Source of the DNA: Sipunculus nudus
Taxonomy: Eukaryota > Annelida > Sipuncula > Golfingiida > Sipunculidae
Reading direction: 5' to 3'
Length of the DNA: 64,000 nucleotides
Assembly (NCBI GenBank): GCA_026874595.1
Contig: CM049320.1
Span: forward strand, 6,943,464-7,007,463
A program made the translations under genes and the position numbers. Under the pieces are notes generated by a model, which had not been told where the DNA came from, did not search any database, and saw nothing but the letters and a program-made list of their open reading frames with translations. How positions within the stretch are numbered: position 1 is the stretch's first letter; each line of letters starts with the position of its first letter. This document shows positions 1 to 15,000 of this stretch, piece by piece.

Positions 1-3000
1 GGGGTAATGAACTGTCTTATATTTGTTGTCAATAGATGGCGCTCAGTGTCAGTATGCTATTATGTTCGGTGATTATCCTGACAATGCCATATGGGGTAAT
101 GAACTGTCTTATATTTGTTGTCAATAGATGGCGCTCAGTGTCAGTATGCTATTATGTTAGGTGATTGTCCTGACAATGTCATTTGGGGTAATGAACTGTC
201 TTATATTTGTTGTCAATAGATGGTCCTCAGTGTCAGTATGCTATTATGTTCGGTGATTATCCTGACAATGCCATATGGGGTAATGAACTGTCTTATATTT
301 GTTGTCAATAGATGGCGCTCAGTGACAGTATGCTATTATGTTCGGTGATTATCCTGACAATGCCATATGGGGTAATGAACTGTCTTATATTTGTTGTCAA
401 TAGATGGCGCTCAGTGTCAGTATGCTATAATGTTCGGTGATTATCCTGACAATGCCATATGAGGTAATGGACTGTCTTATATTTGTTGTCAATAGATGGC
501 GCTCAGTGTCAGTATGCTATTATGTTCTGTGATTATCCTGACAATGCCTGATGGGGTAATGAACTGTCTTATATTTGTTGTCAATAGATGGCGCTCAGTG
601 TCAGTATGCTATTATGTTCTGTGATTATCCTGACAATGCCATATGAGGTAATGAACTGTCTTATATTTGTTGTCAATAGATGGCGCTCAGTGTCAGTATG
701 CTATTATGTTAGGTGATTATCCTGACAATGCCATATGAGGTAACGGACTGTCTTATATTTGTTGTCAATAGATGGCGCTCAGTGTCAGTATGCTATTATG
801 TTCTGTGATTATCCTGACAATGCCATATGGGGTAATGAACTGTCTTATATTTGTTGTCAATAGATGGCGCTCAGTGTCAGTATGCTATTATGTTAGGTGA
901 TTATCCTGACAATGCCATATGAGGTAATGGACTGTCTTATATTTGTTGTCAATAGATGGCGCTCAGTGTCAGTATGCTATTATGTTCGGTGATTATCCTG
1001 ACAATGCCATATGGGGTAATGAACTGTCTTATATTTGTTGTCAATAGATGGCGCTCAGTGTCAGCATGCTATTATGTTCGGTGATTATCCTGACAATGCC
1101 ATATGGGGTAATGAACTGTCTTATATTTGTTGTCAATAGATGGCGCTCAGTGTCAGTATGCTATTATGTTCGGTGATTGTCCTGACAATGTCATTTGGGG
1201 TAATGAACTGTCTTATATTTGTTGTCAATAGATGGCCCTCAGTGTCAGTATGCTATTATGTTCGGTGATTATCCTGACAATGCCATATGGGGTAATGAAC
1301 TGTCTTATATTTGTTGTCAATAGATGGCGCTCAGTGTCAGTATGCTATTATGTTCGGTGATTATCCTGACAATGCCATATGGGGTAATGAACTGTCTTAT
1401 ATTTGTTGTCAATAGATGGCGCTCAGTGTCAGTATGCTATTATGTTAGGTGATTATCCTGACAATGCCATATGAGGTAATGAACTGTCTTAAATTTGTTG
1501 TCAATAGATGGCGCTCAGTGTCAGTATGCTATTATGTTAGGGGATTATCCTGACAATGCCATATGAGGTAATGAACTGTCTTAAATTTGTTGTCAATAGA
1601 TGGCGCTCAGTGTCAGTATGCTATTATGTTAGGTGATTATCCTGACAATGCCATATAAGGTAATGAACTGTCTTATATTTGTTGTCAATAGATGGCGCTC
1701 AGTGTCAGTATGCTATTATGTTAGGTGTTTCTCCTGACAATGTCATTTGGGGTAATGAACTGTCTTATATTTGTTGTCAATAGATGGCGCTCAGTGTCAG
1801 TATGCTATTATGTTAGGTGTTTGTCCTGACAATGCCATTTGGGGTAATGAACTGTCTTATATTTGTTGTCAATAGATGGCGCTCAGTGTCAGTATGCTAT
1901 TATATTCGGTGACTGTCCTGACAATGCCATATGGGGTAATGAACTGTCTTATATTTGTTGTCAATAGATGGCGCTCAGTGTCAGTATGCTATTATGTTAG
2001 GTGATTATCCTGACAATGCCATATGAGGTAATGGACTGTCTTATATTTGTTGTCAATAGATGGCGCTCAGTGTCAGTATGCTATTATGTTCGGTGATTAT
2101 CCTGACAATGCCATATGGGGTAATGGACTGTCTTATATTTGTTTTCAATAGATGGCGCTCAGTGTCAGTATGCTATTATGTTCTGTGATTATCCTGACAA
2201 TGCCATATGGGGTAATGGACTGTCTTATATTTGTTGTCAATAGATGGCGCTCAGTGTCATTATGCTATTATGTTAGGTGATTATCCTGACAATGCCATAT
2301 AAGGTAATGGACTGTCTTATATTTGTTGTCAATAGATGGCGCTCAGTGTCAGTATGCTATTATGTTAGGTGATTATCCTGACAATGCCATATGGGGTAAT
2401 GGACTGTCTTATATTTGTTGTCAATTGATGGCGCTCAGTGTCATTATGCTATTATGTTAGGTGATTATCCTGACAATGCCATATGGGGTAATGGACTGTC
2501 TTATATTTGTTGTCAATTGATGGCGCTCAGTGTCATTATGCTATTATGTTAGGTGATTATCCTGACAATGCCATATAAGGTAATGGACTGTCTTATATTT
2601 GTTGTCAATAGATAGCGCTCAGTGTCAGTATGCTATTATGTTCTGTGATTATCCTGACAATGCCATATGAGGTAATGGACTGTCTTATATTTGTTGTCAA
2701 TAGATGGCGCTCAGTGTCAGTATGCTATTATGTTAGGTGATTATCCTGACAATGCCATATGAGGTAATGGACTGTCTTATATTTGTTGTCAATAGATGGC
2801 GCTCAGTGTCAGTATGCTATTATGTTAGGTGTTTGTCCTGACAATGCCATTTGGGGTAATGCACTGTCTTATATTTGTTGTCAATAGATGGCGCTCAGTG
2901 TCAGTATGCTATTATGTGCGGTGATTATCCTGACAATGCCATTTGGGGTAATTAACTGTCTTATATTTGTTGTCAATAGATGGCGCTCAGTGTCAGTATG

Positions 3001-6000
3001 CTATTATGTTCGGTGATTATCCTGACAATGCCATATGGGGTAATGAACTGTCTTATATTTGTTGTCAATAGATGGCGCTCAGTGTCAGTATGCTATTATG
3101 TTCGGTGATTATCCTGACAATGCCATAAGCGGTAAGGAACTGTCTTATATTTGTTGTCAATAGATGGCGCTCAGTGTCAGTATGCTATTATGTTCGGTGA
3201 TTATCCTGAGAATGCCATATGGGGTAATGAACTGTCTTATATTTGTTGTCAATAGATGGCGCTCAGTGTCAGTATGCTATTATGTTCGGTGATTATCCTG
3301 ACAATGCCATATGAGGTGATGAGCTGTCTTATATTTGTTGTCAATAGATGGCGCTCAGTGGCAGTATGCTATTATGTTCGGTGATTATCCTGACAATGTC
3401 ATATGAGGTAATGAACTGTCTTATATTTGTTGTCAATAGATGGCGCTCAGTGTCAGTATGCTATTATGTTCGGTGATTATCCTGACAATGCCATATGAGG
3501 TAATGAACTGTCTTATATTTGTTGTCAATAGATGGCGCTCAGTGTCAGTATGCTATTATGTTCTGTGATTTTCCTGACAATGCCATATGAGGGAATGAAC
3601 TGTCTTATATATGTTGTCAATAGATGGCGCTCAGTGTCAGTATGCTATTATGTTCTGTGATTTTCCTGACAATGCCATATGAGGTAATGAACTGTCTTAT
3701 ATTTGTTGTCAATAGATGGCGCTCAGTGTCAGTATGCAATTATGTTCTGTGATTATCCTGACAATGCCATATGGGGTAATGAACTGTCTTATATTTGTTG
3801 TCAATAGATGGCGCTCAATGTCAGTATGCTATTATGTTCGGTGATTATCCTGACAATGCCATATGGGGTAATGAACTGTCTTATATTTGTTGTCAATAGA
3901 TGGCGCTCAGTGTCAGTATGCTATTATGTTCGGTGATTATCCTGACAATGACATATGGGGTAATGAACTGTCTTATATTTGTTGTCAATAGATGGCGCTC
4001 AGTGTCAGTATGCTATTATGTTAGGTGATTGTCCTGACAATGTCATTTGGGGTAATGAACTGTCTTATATTTGTTGTCAATAGATGGTCCTCAGTGTCAG
4101 TATGCTATTAATTTCGGTGATTATCCTGACAATGCCATATGGGGTAATGAACTGTCTTATATTTGTTGTCAATAGATGGCGCTCAGTGTCAGTATGCTAT
4201 TATGTTCGGTGATTATCCTGACAATGCCATATGGGGTAATGAACTGTCTTATATTTGTTGTCAATAGATGACGCTCAGTGTCAGTATGCTATTATGTTAG
4301 GTGATTATCCTGACAATGCCATATGAGGTAATGGACTGTCTTATATTTGTTGTCAATAGATGGCGCTCAGTGTCAGGATGCTATTATGTTCGGTGATTAT
4401 CCTGACAATGCCATATGGGGTAATGAACTGTCTTATATTTGTTGTCAATAGATGGCGCTCAGTGTCAGTATGCTATTATGTTCGGTGATTATCCTGACAA
4501 TGCCATATGGGGTAATGAACTGTCTTATATTTGTTGTCAATAGATGGCGCTCAGTGTCAGTATGCTATTATGTTCGGTGATTATCCTGACAATGCCATAT
4601 GGGGTAATGAACTGTCTTATATTTGTTGTCAATAGATGGCGCTCAGTGTCAGTATGCTATTATGTTAGGTGATTATCCTGACAATGCCATATGAGGTAAT
4701 GAACTGTCTTAAATTTGTTGTCAATAGATGGCGCTCAGTGTCAGTATGCTATTATGTTAGGGGATTATCCTGACAATGCCATATGAGGTAATGAACTGTC
4801 TTAAATTTGTTGTCAATAGATGGCGCTCAGTGTCAGTATGCTATTATGTTAGGTGATTATCCTGACAATGCCATATAAGGTAATGAACTGTCTTATATTT
4901 GTTGTCAATAGATGGCGCTCAGTGTCAGTATGCTATTATGTTAGGTGTTTCTCCTGACAATGTCATTTGGGGTAATGAACTGTCTTATATTTGTTGTCAA
5001 TAGATGGCGCTCAGTGTCAGTATGCTATTATGTTAGGTGTTTGTCCTGACAATGCCATTTGGGGTAATGAACTGTCTTATATTTGTTGTCAATAGATGGC
5101 GCTCAGTGTCAGTATGCTATTATATTCGGTGATTGTCCTGACAATGCCATATGGGGTAATGAACTGTCTTATATTTGTTGTCAATAGATGGCGCTCAGTG
5201 TCAGTATGCTATTATGTTAGGTGATTATCCTGACAATGCCATATGAGGTAATGGACTGTCTTATATTTGTTGTCAATAGATGGCGCTCAGTGTCAGTATG
5301 CTATTATGTTCGGTGATTATCCTGACAATGCCATATGGGGTAATGGACTGTCTTATATTTGTTGTCAATAGATGGCGCTCAGTGTCAGTATGCTATTATG
5401 TTCTGTGATTATCCTGACAATGCCATATGGGGTAATGGACTGTCTTATATTTGTTGTCAATAGATGGCGCTCAGTGTCATTATGCTATTATGTTAGGTGA
5501 TTATCCTGACAATGCCATATCAGGTAATGGACTGTCTTATATTTGTTGTCAATAGATGGCGCTCAGTGTCAGTATGCTATTATGTTAGGTGATTATCCTG
5601 ACAATGCCATATGGGGTAATGGACTGTCTTATATTTGTTGTCAATAGATGGCGCTCAGTGTCATTATGCTATTATGTTAGGTGATTATCCTGACAATGCC
5701 ATATAAGGTAATGGACTGTCTTATATTTGTTGTAAATAGATGGCGCTCAGTGTCAGTATGCTATTATGTTCTGTGATTATCCTGACAATGCCATATGAGG
5801 TAATGGACTGTCTTATATTTGTTGTCAATAGATGGCGCTCAGTGTCAGTATGCTATTATGTTAGGTGATTATCCTGACAATGCCATATGAGGTAATGGAC
5901 TGTCTTATATTTGTTGTCAATAGATGGCGCTCAGTGTCAGTATGCTATTATGTTAGGTGTTTGTCCTGACAATGCCATTTGGGGTAATGAACTGTCTTAT

Positions 6001-9000
6001 ATTTGTTGTCAATAGATGGCGCTCAGTGTTAGTATGCTATTATATTCGGTGATTGTCCTGACAATGCCATATGGGGTAATGAACTGTCTTATATTTGTTG
6101 TCAATAGATGGCGCTCAGTGTCAGTATGCTATTATGTTCGGTGATTATCCTGACAATGCCATATGGGGTAATGGACTGTCTTATATTTGTTGTCAATAGA
6201 TGGCGCTCAGTGTCAGTATGCTATTATGTACTGTGATTATCCTGACAATGCCATATGGGGTAATGGACTGTCTTATATTTGTTGTCAATAGATGGCGCTC
6301 AGTGTCATTATGATATTATGTTAGGTGATTATCCTGACAATGCCATATAAGGTAATGGACTGTCTTATATTTGTTGTCAATAGATGGCGCTCAGTGTCAG
6401 TATGCTATTATGTTAGGTGATTATCCTGACAATGCCATATGGGGTAATGGACTGTCTTATATTTGTTGTCAATAGATGGCGCTCAGTGTCATTATGCTAT
6501 TATGTTAGGTGATTATCCTGACAATGCCATATAAGGTAATGGACTGTCTTATATTTGTTGTCAATAGATGGCGCTCAGTGTCAGTATGCTATTATGTTCT
6601 GTGATTATCCTGACAATGCCATATGAGGTAATGGACTGTCTTTTATTTGTTGTCAATAGATGGCGCTCAGTGTCAGTATGCTATTATGTTAGGTGATTTT
6701 CCTGACAATGCCATATGAGGTAATGGACTGTCTTATATTTGTTGTCAATAGATGGCGCTCAGTGTCAGTATGCTATTATGTTCGGTGATTATCCTGACAA
6801 TGCCATATGGGGTAATGAACTGTCTTATATTTGTTGTCAATAGATGGCGCTCAGTGTCAGTATGCTATTATGTTCTGTGATTATCCTGACAATGCCATAT
6901 GAGGTAATGGACTGTCTTATATTTGTTGTCAATAGATGGCGCTCAGTGTCAGTATGCTATTATGTTCGGTGATTATCCTGACAATGCCATATGAGGTAAT
7001 GGACTGTCTTATATTTGTTGTCAATAGATGGCGCTCAGTGTCAGTATGCTATTATGTTCGGTGATTATCCTGACAATGCCATATGGGGTAATGAACTGTC
7101 TTATATTTGTTGTCAATAGATGGCGCTCAGTGTCATTATGATATTATGTTAGGTGATTATCCTGACAATGCCATATGAGGTAATGGACTGTCTTATATTT
7201 GTTGTCAATAGATGGCGCTCAGTGTCAGTATGCTATTATGTTCGGTGATTATCCTGACAATGCCATATGGGGTAATGAACTGTCTTATATTTGTTGTCAA
7301 TAGATGGCGCTCAGTGTCAGTATGCTATTATGTTAGGTGATTATCCTGACAATGCCATATGAGGTAATGGATTGTCTTATATTTGTTGTCAATAGATGGC
7401 GCTCAGTGTCAGTATGCTATTATGTTCGGTGATTATCCTGACAAAACCATATGGGGTAATGAACTGTCTTATATTTGTTGTCAATAGATGGCGCTCAGTG
7501 TCAGTATGCTATTATGTTCTGTGATTATCCTGACAATGCCATATGGGGTAATGGACTGTCTTATATTTGTTGTCAATAGATGGCGATCAGTGTCAGTATG
7601 CTATTATGTTAGGTGATTATCCTGACAATGCCATATGAGGTAATGGACTGTCTTATATTTGTTGTCAATAGATGGCGCTCAGTGTCAGTATGCTATTATG
7701 TTCTGTGATTATCCTGACAATGCCATATGAGGTAATGGACTGTCTTATATTTGTTGGCAATAGATGGCGCTCAGTGTCAGTATGCTATTATGTTCGGTGA
7801 TTATCCTGACAATGCCATATGAGGTAATGGACTGTCTTATATTTGTTGTCAATAGATGGCGCTCAGTGTCAGTATGCTATTATGTTCTGTGATTATCCTG
7901 ACAATGCCATATGGGGTAATGAACTGTCTTATATTTGTTGTCAATAGATGGCGCTCAGTGTCAGTATGCTATTATGTTAGGTGATTATCCTGACAATGCC
8001 ATATGAGGTAATGGACTGTCTTATATTTGTTGTCAATAGATGGCGCTCAGTGTCAGTATGCTATTATGTTCGGTGATTATCCTGACAATGCCATATGGGG
8101 TAATGAACTGTCTTATATTTGTTGTCAATAGATGGCGCTCAGTGTCAGTATGCTATTATGTTCGGTGATTATCCTGACAATGCCATATGGGGTAATGAAC
8201 TGTCTTATATTTGTTGTCAATAGATGGCGCTCAGTGTCAGTATGCTATTATGTTCGGTGATTATCCTGACAATGCCATATGGGGTAATGAACTGTCTTAT
8301 ATTTGTTGTAAATAGATGGCGCTCAGTGTCAGTATGCTATTATGTTCTGTGATTATCCTGACAATGCCATATGGGGTAATGAACTGTCTTATATTTGTTG
8401 TCAATAGATGGCGCTTAGTGTCAGTATGCTATTATGTTAGGTGATTATCCTGACAATGCCATATGAGGTAATGGACTGTCTTATATTTGTTGTCAATAGA
8501 TGGCGCTCAGTGTCAGTATGCTATTATGTTCGGTGATTATCCTGACAATGCCATATGGGGTAATGAACTGTCTTATATTTGTTGTCAATAGATGGCGCTC
8601 AGTGTCAGTATGCTATTATGTTCGGTGATTATCCTGACAATGCCATATGGGGTAATGAACTGTCTTATATTTGTTGTCAATAGATGGCGCTCAGTGTCAG
8701 TATGCTATTATGTTCGGTGATTATCCTGACAATGCCATATGGGGTAATGAACTGTCTTATATTTGTTGTCAATAGATGGCGCTCAGTGTCAGTATGCTAT
8801 TATGTTCGGTGATTATCCTGACAATGCCATATGGGGTAATGAACTGTCTTATATTTGTTGTCAATAGATGGCGCTCAGTGTCAGTATGCTATTATGTCCG
8901 GTGATTATCCTGACAATGCCATATGAGGTAATGGACTGTCTTATATTTGTTGTCAATAGATGGCGCTCAGTGTCAGTATGCTATTATGTTCGGTGATTAT

Positions 9001-12000
9001 CCTGACAATGCCATATGGGGTAATGAACTGTCTTATATTTGTTGTCAATAGATGGCGCTCAGTGTCAGTATGCTATTATGTTAGGTGATTATCCTGACGA
9101 TGCCATATGAGGTAATGGACTGTCTTATATTTGTTGTCAATAGATGGCGCTCAGTGTCAGTATGCTATTATGTTCGGTGATTATCCTGACAATGCCATAT
9201 GGGGTAATGAACTGTCTTATATTTGTTGTCAATAGATGGCGCTCAGTGTCAGTATGCTATTATGTTCTGTGATTATCCTGACAATGCCATATGGGGTAAT
9301 GGACTGTCTTATATTTGTTGTCAATAGATGGCGCTCAGTGTCAGTATGCTATTATGTTCTGTGATTATCCTGACAATGCCATATGAGGTAATGGACTGTC
9401 TTATATTTGTTGTCAATAGATGGCGCTCAGTGTCAGTATGCTATTATGTTCTGTGATTATCCTGACAATGCCATATGAGGTAATAGACTGTCTTATATTT
9501 GTTGTCAATAGATGGCGCTCAGTCTCAGTATGCTATTATGTTCTGTGATTATCCTGACAATGCCATATGAGGTAATGAACTGTCTTATATTTGTTGTGAA
9601 TAGATGGCGCTCAGTGTCAGTATGCTATTATGTTCTATGATTATCCTGACAATGCCATATGGGGTAATGAACTGTCTTATATTTGTTGTCAATAGATGGC
9701 GCTCAGTGTCAGTATGCTATTATGTTCAGTGATTATCCTGACAATGCCATATGAGGTAATGAACTGTCTTATATTTGTTGTCAATAGATGGCGCTCAGTG
9801 TCAGTATGCTATTATGTTAGGTGATTATCCTGACAATGCCATATGAGGTAATGGACTGTCTTATATTTGTTGTCAATAGATGGCGCTCAGTGTCAGTATG
9901 CTATTATGTTCGGTGATTATCCTGACAATGCCATATGGGGTAATGAACTGTCTTATATTTGTTGTCAATAGATGGCGCTCAGTGTCAGTATGCTATTATG
10001 TTCTGTGATTATCCTGACAATGCCATATGGGGTAATGGACTGTCTTATATTTGTTGTCAATAGATGGCGCTCAGTGTCAGTATGCTATTATGTTCTGTGA
10101 TTATCCTGACAATGCCATATGAGGTAATGGACTGTCTTATATTTGTTGTCAATAGATGGCGCTCAGTGTCAGTATGCTATTATGTTCTGTGATTATCCTG
10201 ACAATGCCATATGAGGTAATAGGCTGTCTTATATTTGTTGTCAATAGATGGCGCTCAGTGTCAGTATGCTATTATGTTCTGTGATTATCCTGACAATGCC
10301 ATATGAGGTAATGAACTGTCTTATATTTGTTGTGAATAGATGGCGCTCAGTGTCAGTATGCTATTATGTTCTGTGATTATCCTGACAATGCCATATGGGG
10401 TAATGAACTGTCTTATATTTGTTGTCAATAGATGGCGCTCAGTGTCAGTATGCTATTATGTTCAGTGATTATCCTGACAATGCCATATGAGGTAATGAAC
10501 TGTCTTATATTTGTTGTCAATAGATGGCGCTCAGTGTCAGTATGCTATTATGTTAGGTGATTATCCTGACAATGCCATATGAGGTAATGGACTGTCTTAT
10601 ATTTGTTGTCAATAGATGGCGCTCAGTGTCAGTATGCTATTATGTTAGGTGATTATCCTGACAATGCCATATGAGGTAATGGACTGTCTTATATTTGTTG
10701 TCAATAGATTGCGCTCAGTGTCAGTATGCTATAATGTTAGGTGATTATCCTGACAATGCCATATGAGGTAATGGACTGTCTTATAATTGTTGTCAATAGA
10801 TGGCGCTCAGTGTCAGTATGCTATTATGTTCTGTGATTATCCTGACAATGCCATATGGGGTAATGAACTGTCTTATATTTGTTGTCAATAGATGGCGCTA
10901 AGTGTCAGTATGCTATTATGTTCTGTGATTATCCTGACAATGCCATATGAGGTAATGAACTGTCTTATATTTGTTGTCTATAGATGGCGCTCAGTGTCAG
11001 TATGCTATTATGTTCTGTGATTATCCTGACAATGCCATATGAGGTAATGGACTGTCTTATATTTGTTGTCAATAGATGGCGCTCAGTGTCAGTATGCTAT
11101 TATGTTCGGTGATTATCCTGACAATGCCATATGAGGTAATGGACTGTCTTATATTTGTTGTCAATAGATGGCGCTCAGTGTCAGTATGCTATTATGTTCT
11201 GTGATTATCCTGACAATGCCATATGGGGTAATGAACTGTCTTATATTTGTTGTCAATAGATGGCGCTCAGTGTCAGTATGCTATTATGTTCTGTGATTAT
11301 CCTGACAATGCCATATGAGGTAATGGACTGTCTTATATTTGTTGTCAATAGATGGCGCTCAGTGTCAGTATGCTATTATGTTCTGTGATTATCCTGACAA
11401 TGCCATATGAGGTAATGGACTGTCTTATATTTGTTGGCAATAGATGGCGCTCAGTGTCAGTATGCTATTATGTTCGGTGATTATCCTGACAATGCCATAT
11501 GAGGTAATGGACTGTCTTATATTTGTTGTCAATAGATGGCGCTCAGTGTCAGTATGCTATTATGTTCTGTGATTATCCTGACAATGCCATATGGGGTAAT
11601 GAACTGTCTTATATTTGTTGTCAATAGATGGCGCTCAGTGTCAGTATGCTATTATGTTCGGTGATTATCCTGCCAATGCCATATGGGGTAATGAACTGTC
11701 TTATATTTGTTGTCAATAGATGGCGCTCAGTGTCAGTATGCTATTATGTTCGGTGATTATCCTGACAATGCCATATGGGGTAATGAACTGTCTTATATTT
11801 GTTGTCAATTGATGGCGCTCAGTGTCAGTATGCTATTATGTTCGGTGATTATCCTGACAATGCCATATGGGGTAATGAACTGTCTTATATTTGTTGTCAA
11901 TAGATGGCGCTCAGTGTCAGTATGCTATTATGTTAGGTGATTATCCTGACAATGCCATATGAGGTAATGGACTGTCTTATATTTGTTGTCAATAGATGGC

Positions 12001-15000
12001 GCTCAGTGTCAGTATGCTATTATGTTCGGTGATTATCCTGACAATGCCATATGGGGTAATGAACTGTCTTATATTTGTTGTCAATAGATGGCGCTCAGTG
12101 TCAGTATGCTATTATGTTAGGTGATTATCCTGACGATGCCATATGAGGTAATGGACTGTCTTATATTTGTTGTCAATAGATGGCGCTCAGTGTCAGTATG
12201 CTATTATGTTCGGTGATTATCCTGACAATGCCATATGGGGTAATGAACTGTCTTATATTTGTTGTCAATAGATGGCGCTCAGTGTCAGTATGCTATTATG
12301 TTAGGTGATTATCCTGACGATGCCATATGAGGTAATGGACTGTCTTATATTTGTTGTCAATAGATGGCGCTCAGTGTCAGTATGCTATTATGTTCTGTGA
12401 TTATCCTGACAATGCCATATGGGGTAATGAACTGTCTTATATTTGTTGTCAATAGATGGCGCTAAGTGTCAGTATGCTATTATGTTCTGTGATTATCCTG
12501 ACAATGCCATATGAGGTAATGAACTGTCTTATATTTGTTGTCAATAGATGGCGCTCAGTGTCAGTATGCTATTATGTTCTGTGATTATCCTGACAATGCC
12601 ATATGAGGTAATGGACTGTCTTATATTTGTTGTCAATAGATGGCGCTCAGTGTCAGTATGCTATTATGTTCGGTGATTATCCTGACAATGCCATATGAGG
12701 TAATGGACTGTCTTATATTTGTTGTCAATAGATGGCGCTCAGTGTCAGTATGCTATTATGTTCTGTGATTATCCTGACAATGCCATATGGGGTAATGAAC
12801 TGTCTTATATTTGTTGTCAATAGATGGCGCTCAGTGTCAGTATGCTATTATGTTAGGTGATTATCCTGACAATGCCATATGAGGTAATGGACTGTCTTAT
12901 ATTTGTTGTCAATAGATGGCGCTCAGTGTCAGTATGCTATTATGTTCGGTGATTATCCTGACAATGCCATATGGGGTAATGAACTGTCTTATATTTGTTG
13001 TCAATAGATGGCGCTCAGTGTCAGTATGCTATTATGTTAGGTGATTATCCTGACAATGCCATATGAGGTAATGGACTGTCTTATATTTGTTGTCAATAGA
13101 TGGCGCTCAGTGTCAGTATGCTATTATGTTCGGTGATTATCCTGACAAAACCATATGGGGTAATGAACTGTCTTATATTTGTTGTCAATAGATGGCGCTC
13201 AGTGTCAGTATGCTATTATGTTCTGTGATTATCCTGACAATGCCATATGGGGTAATGGACTGTCTTATATTTGTTGTCAATAGATGGCGATCAGTGTCAG
13301 TATGCTATTATGTTAGGTGATTATCCTGACAATGCCATATGAGGTAATGGACTGTCTTATATTTGTTGTCAATAGATGGCGCTCAGTGTCAGTATGCTAT
13401 TATGTTCTGTGATTATCCTGACAATGCCATATGAGGTAATGGACTGTCTTATATTTGTTGGCAATAGATGGCGCTCAGTGTTAGTATGCTATTATGTTCG
13501 GTGATTATCCTGACAATGCCATATGAGGTAATGGACTGTCTTATATTTGTTGTCAATAGATGGCGCTCAGTGTCAGTATGCTATTATGTTCTGTGATTAT
13601 CCTGACAATGCCATATGGGGTAATGAACTGTCTTATATTTGTTGTCAATAGATGGCGCTCAGTGTCAGTATGCTATTATGTTAGGTGATTATCCTGACAA
13701 TGCCATATGAGGTAATGGACTGTCTTATATTTGTTGTCAATAGATGGCGCTCAGTGTCAGTATGCTATTATGTTCGGTGATTATCCTGACAATGCCATAT
13801 GGGGTAATGAACTGTCTTATATTTGTTGTCAATAGATGGCGCTCAGTGTCAGTATGCTATTATGTTCGGTGATTATCCTGACAATGCCATATGGGGTAAT
13901 GAACTGTCTTATATTTGTTGTCAATAGATGGCGCTCAGTGTCAGTATGCTATTATGTTCGGTGATTATCCTGACAATGCCATATGGGGTAATGAACTGTC
14001 TTATATTTGTTGTCAATAGATGGCGCTCAGTGTCAGTATGCTATTATGTTCGGTGATTATCCTGACAATGCCATATGGGGTAATGAACTGTCTTATATTT
14101 GTTGTCAATAGATGGCGCTCAGTGTCAGTATGCTATTATGTCCGGTGATTATCCTGACAATGCCATATGAGGTAATGGACTGTCTTATATTTGTTGTCAA
14201 TAGATGGCGCTCAGTGTCAGTATGCTATTATGTTCGGTGATTATCCTGACAATGCCATATGGGGTAATGAACTGTCTTATATTTGTTGTCAATAGATGGC
14301 GCTCAGTGTCAGTATGCTATTATGTTAGGTGATTATCCTGACGATGCCATATGAGGTAATGGACTGTCTTATATTTGTTGTCAATAGATGGCGCTCAGTG
14401 TCAGTATGCTATTATATTCGAGGATTATCCTGACAATGCCATATGGGGTAATGAACTGTCTTATATTTGTTGTCAATAGATGGCGCTCAGTGTCAGTATG
14501 CTATTATGTTCTGTGATTATCCTGACAATGCCATATGAGGTAATGGACTGTCTTATATTTGTTGTCAATAATTGGCGCTCAGTGTCAGTATGCTATTATG
14601 TTCGGTGATTATCCTGACAATGCCATATGAGGTAATGGACTGTCTTATATTTGTTGTCAATAGATGGCGCTCAGTGTCAGTATGCTATTATGTTAGGTGA
14701 TTATCCTGACAATGCCATATGAGGTAATGGACTGTCTTATATTTGTTGTCAATAGATGGCGCTCAGTGTCAGTATGCTATTATGTTCTGTGATTATCCTG
14801 ACAATGCCATATGAGGTAATGGACTGTCTTATATTTGTTGTCAATAGATGGCGCTCAGTGTCAGTATGCTATTATGTTAGGTGATTATCCTGACAATGCC
14901 ATATGAGGTAATGGACTGTCTTATATTTGTTGTCAATAGATGGCGCTCAGTGTCAGTATGCTATTATGTTCGGTGATTATCCTGACAAAACCAAATGGGG

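Noticed and set aside
11707-11940. 77-codon open frame within the satellite
   Set aside because: It is a reading of 2.5 satellite units; other units have stops in the same place and nothing protein-like is conserved.
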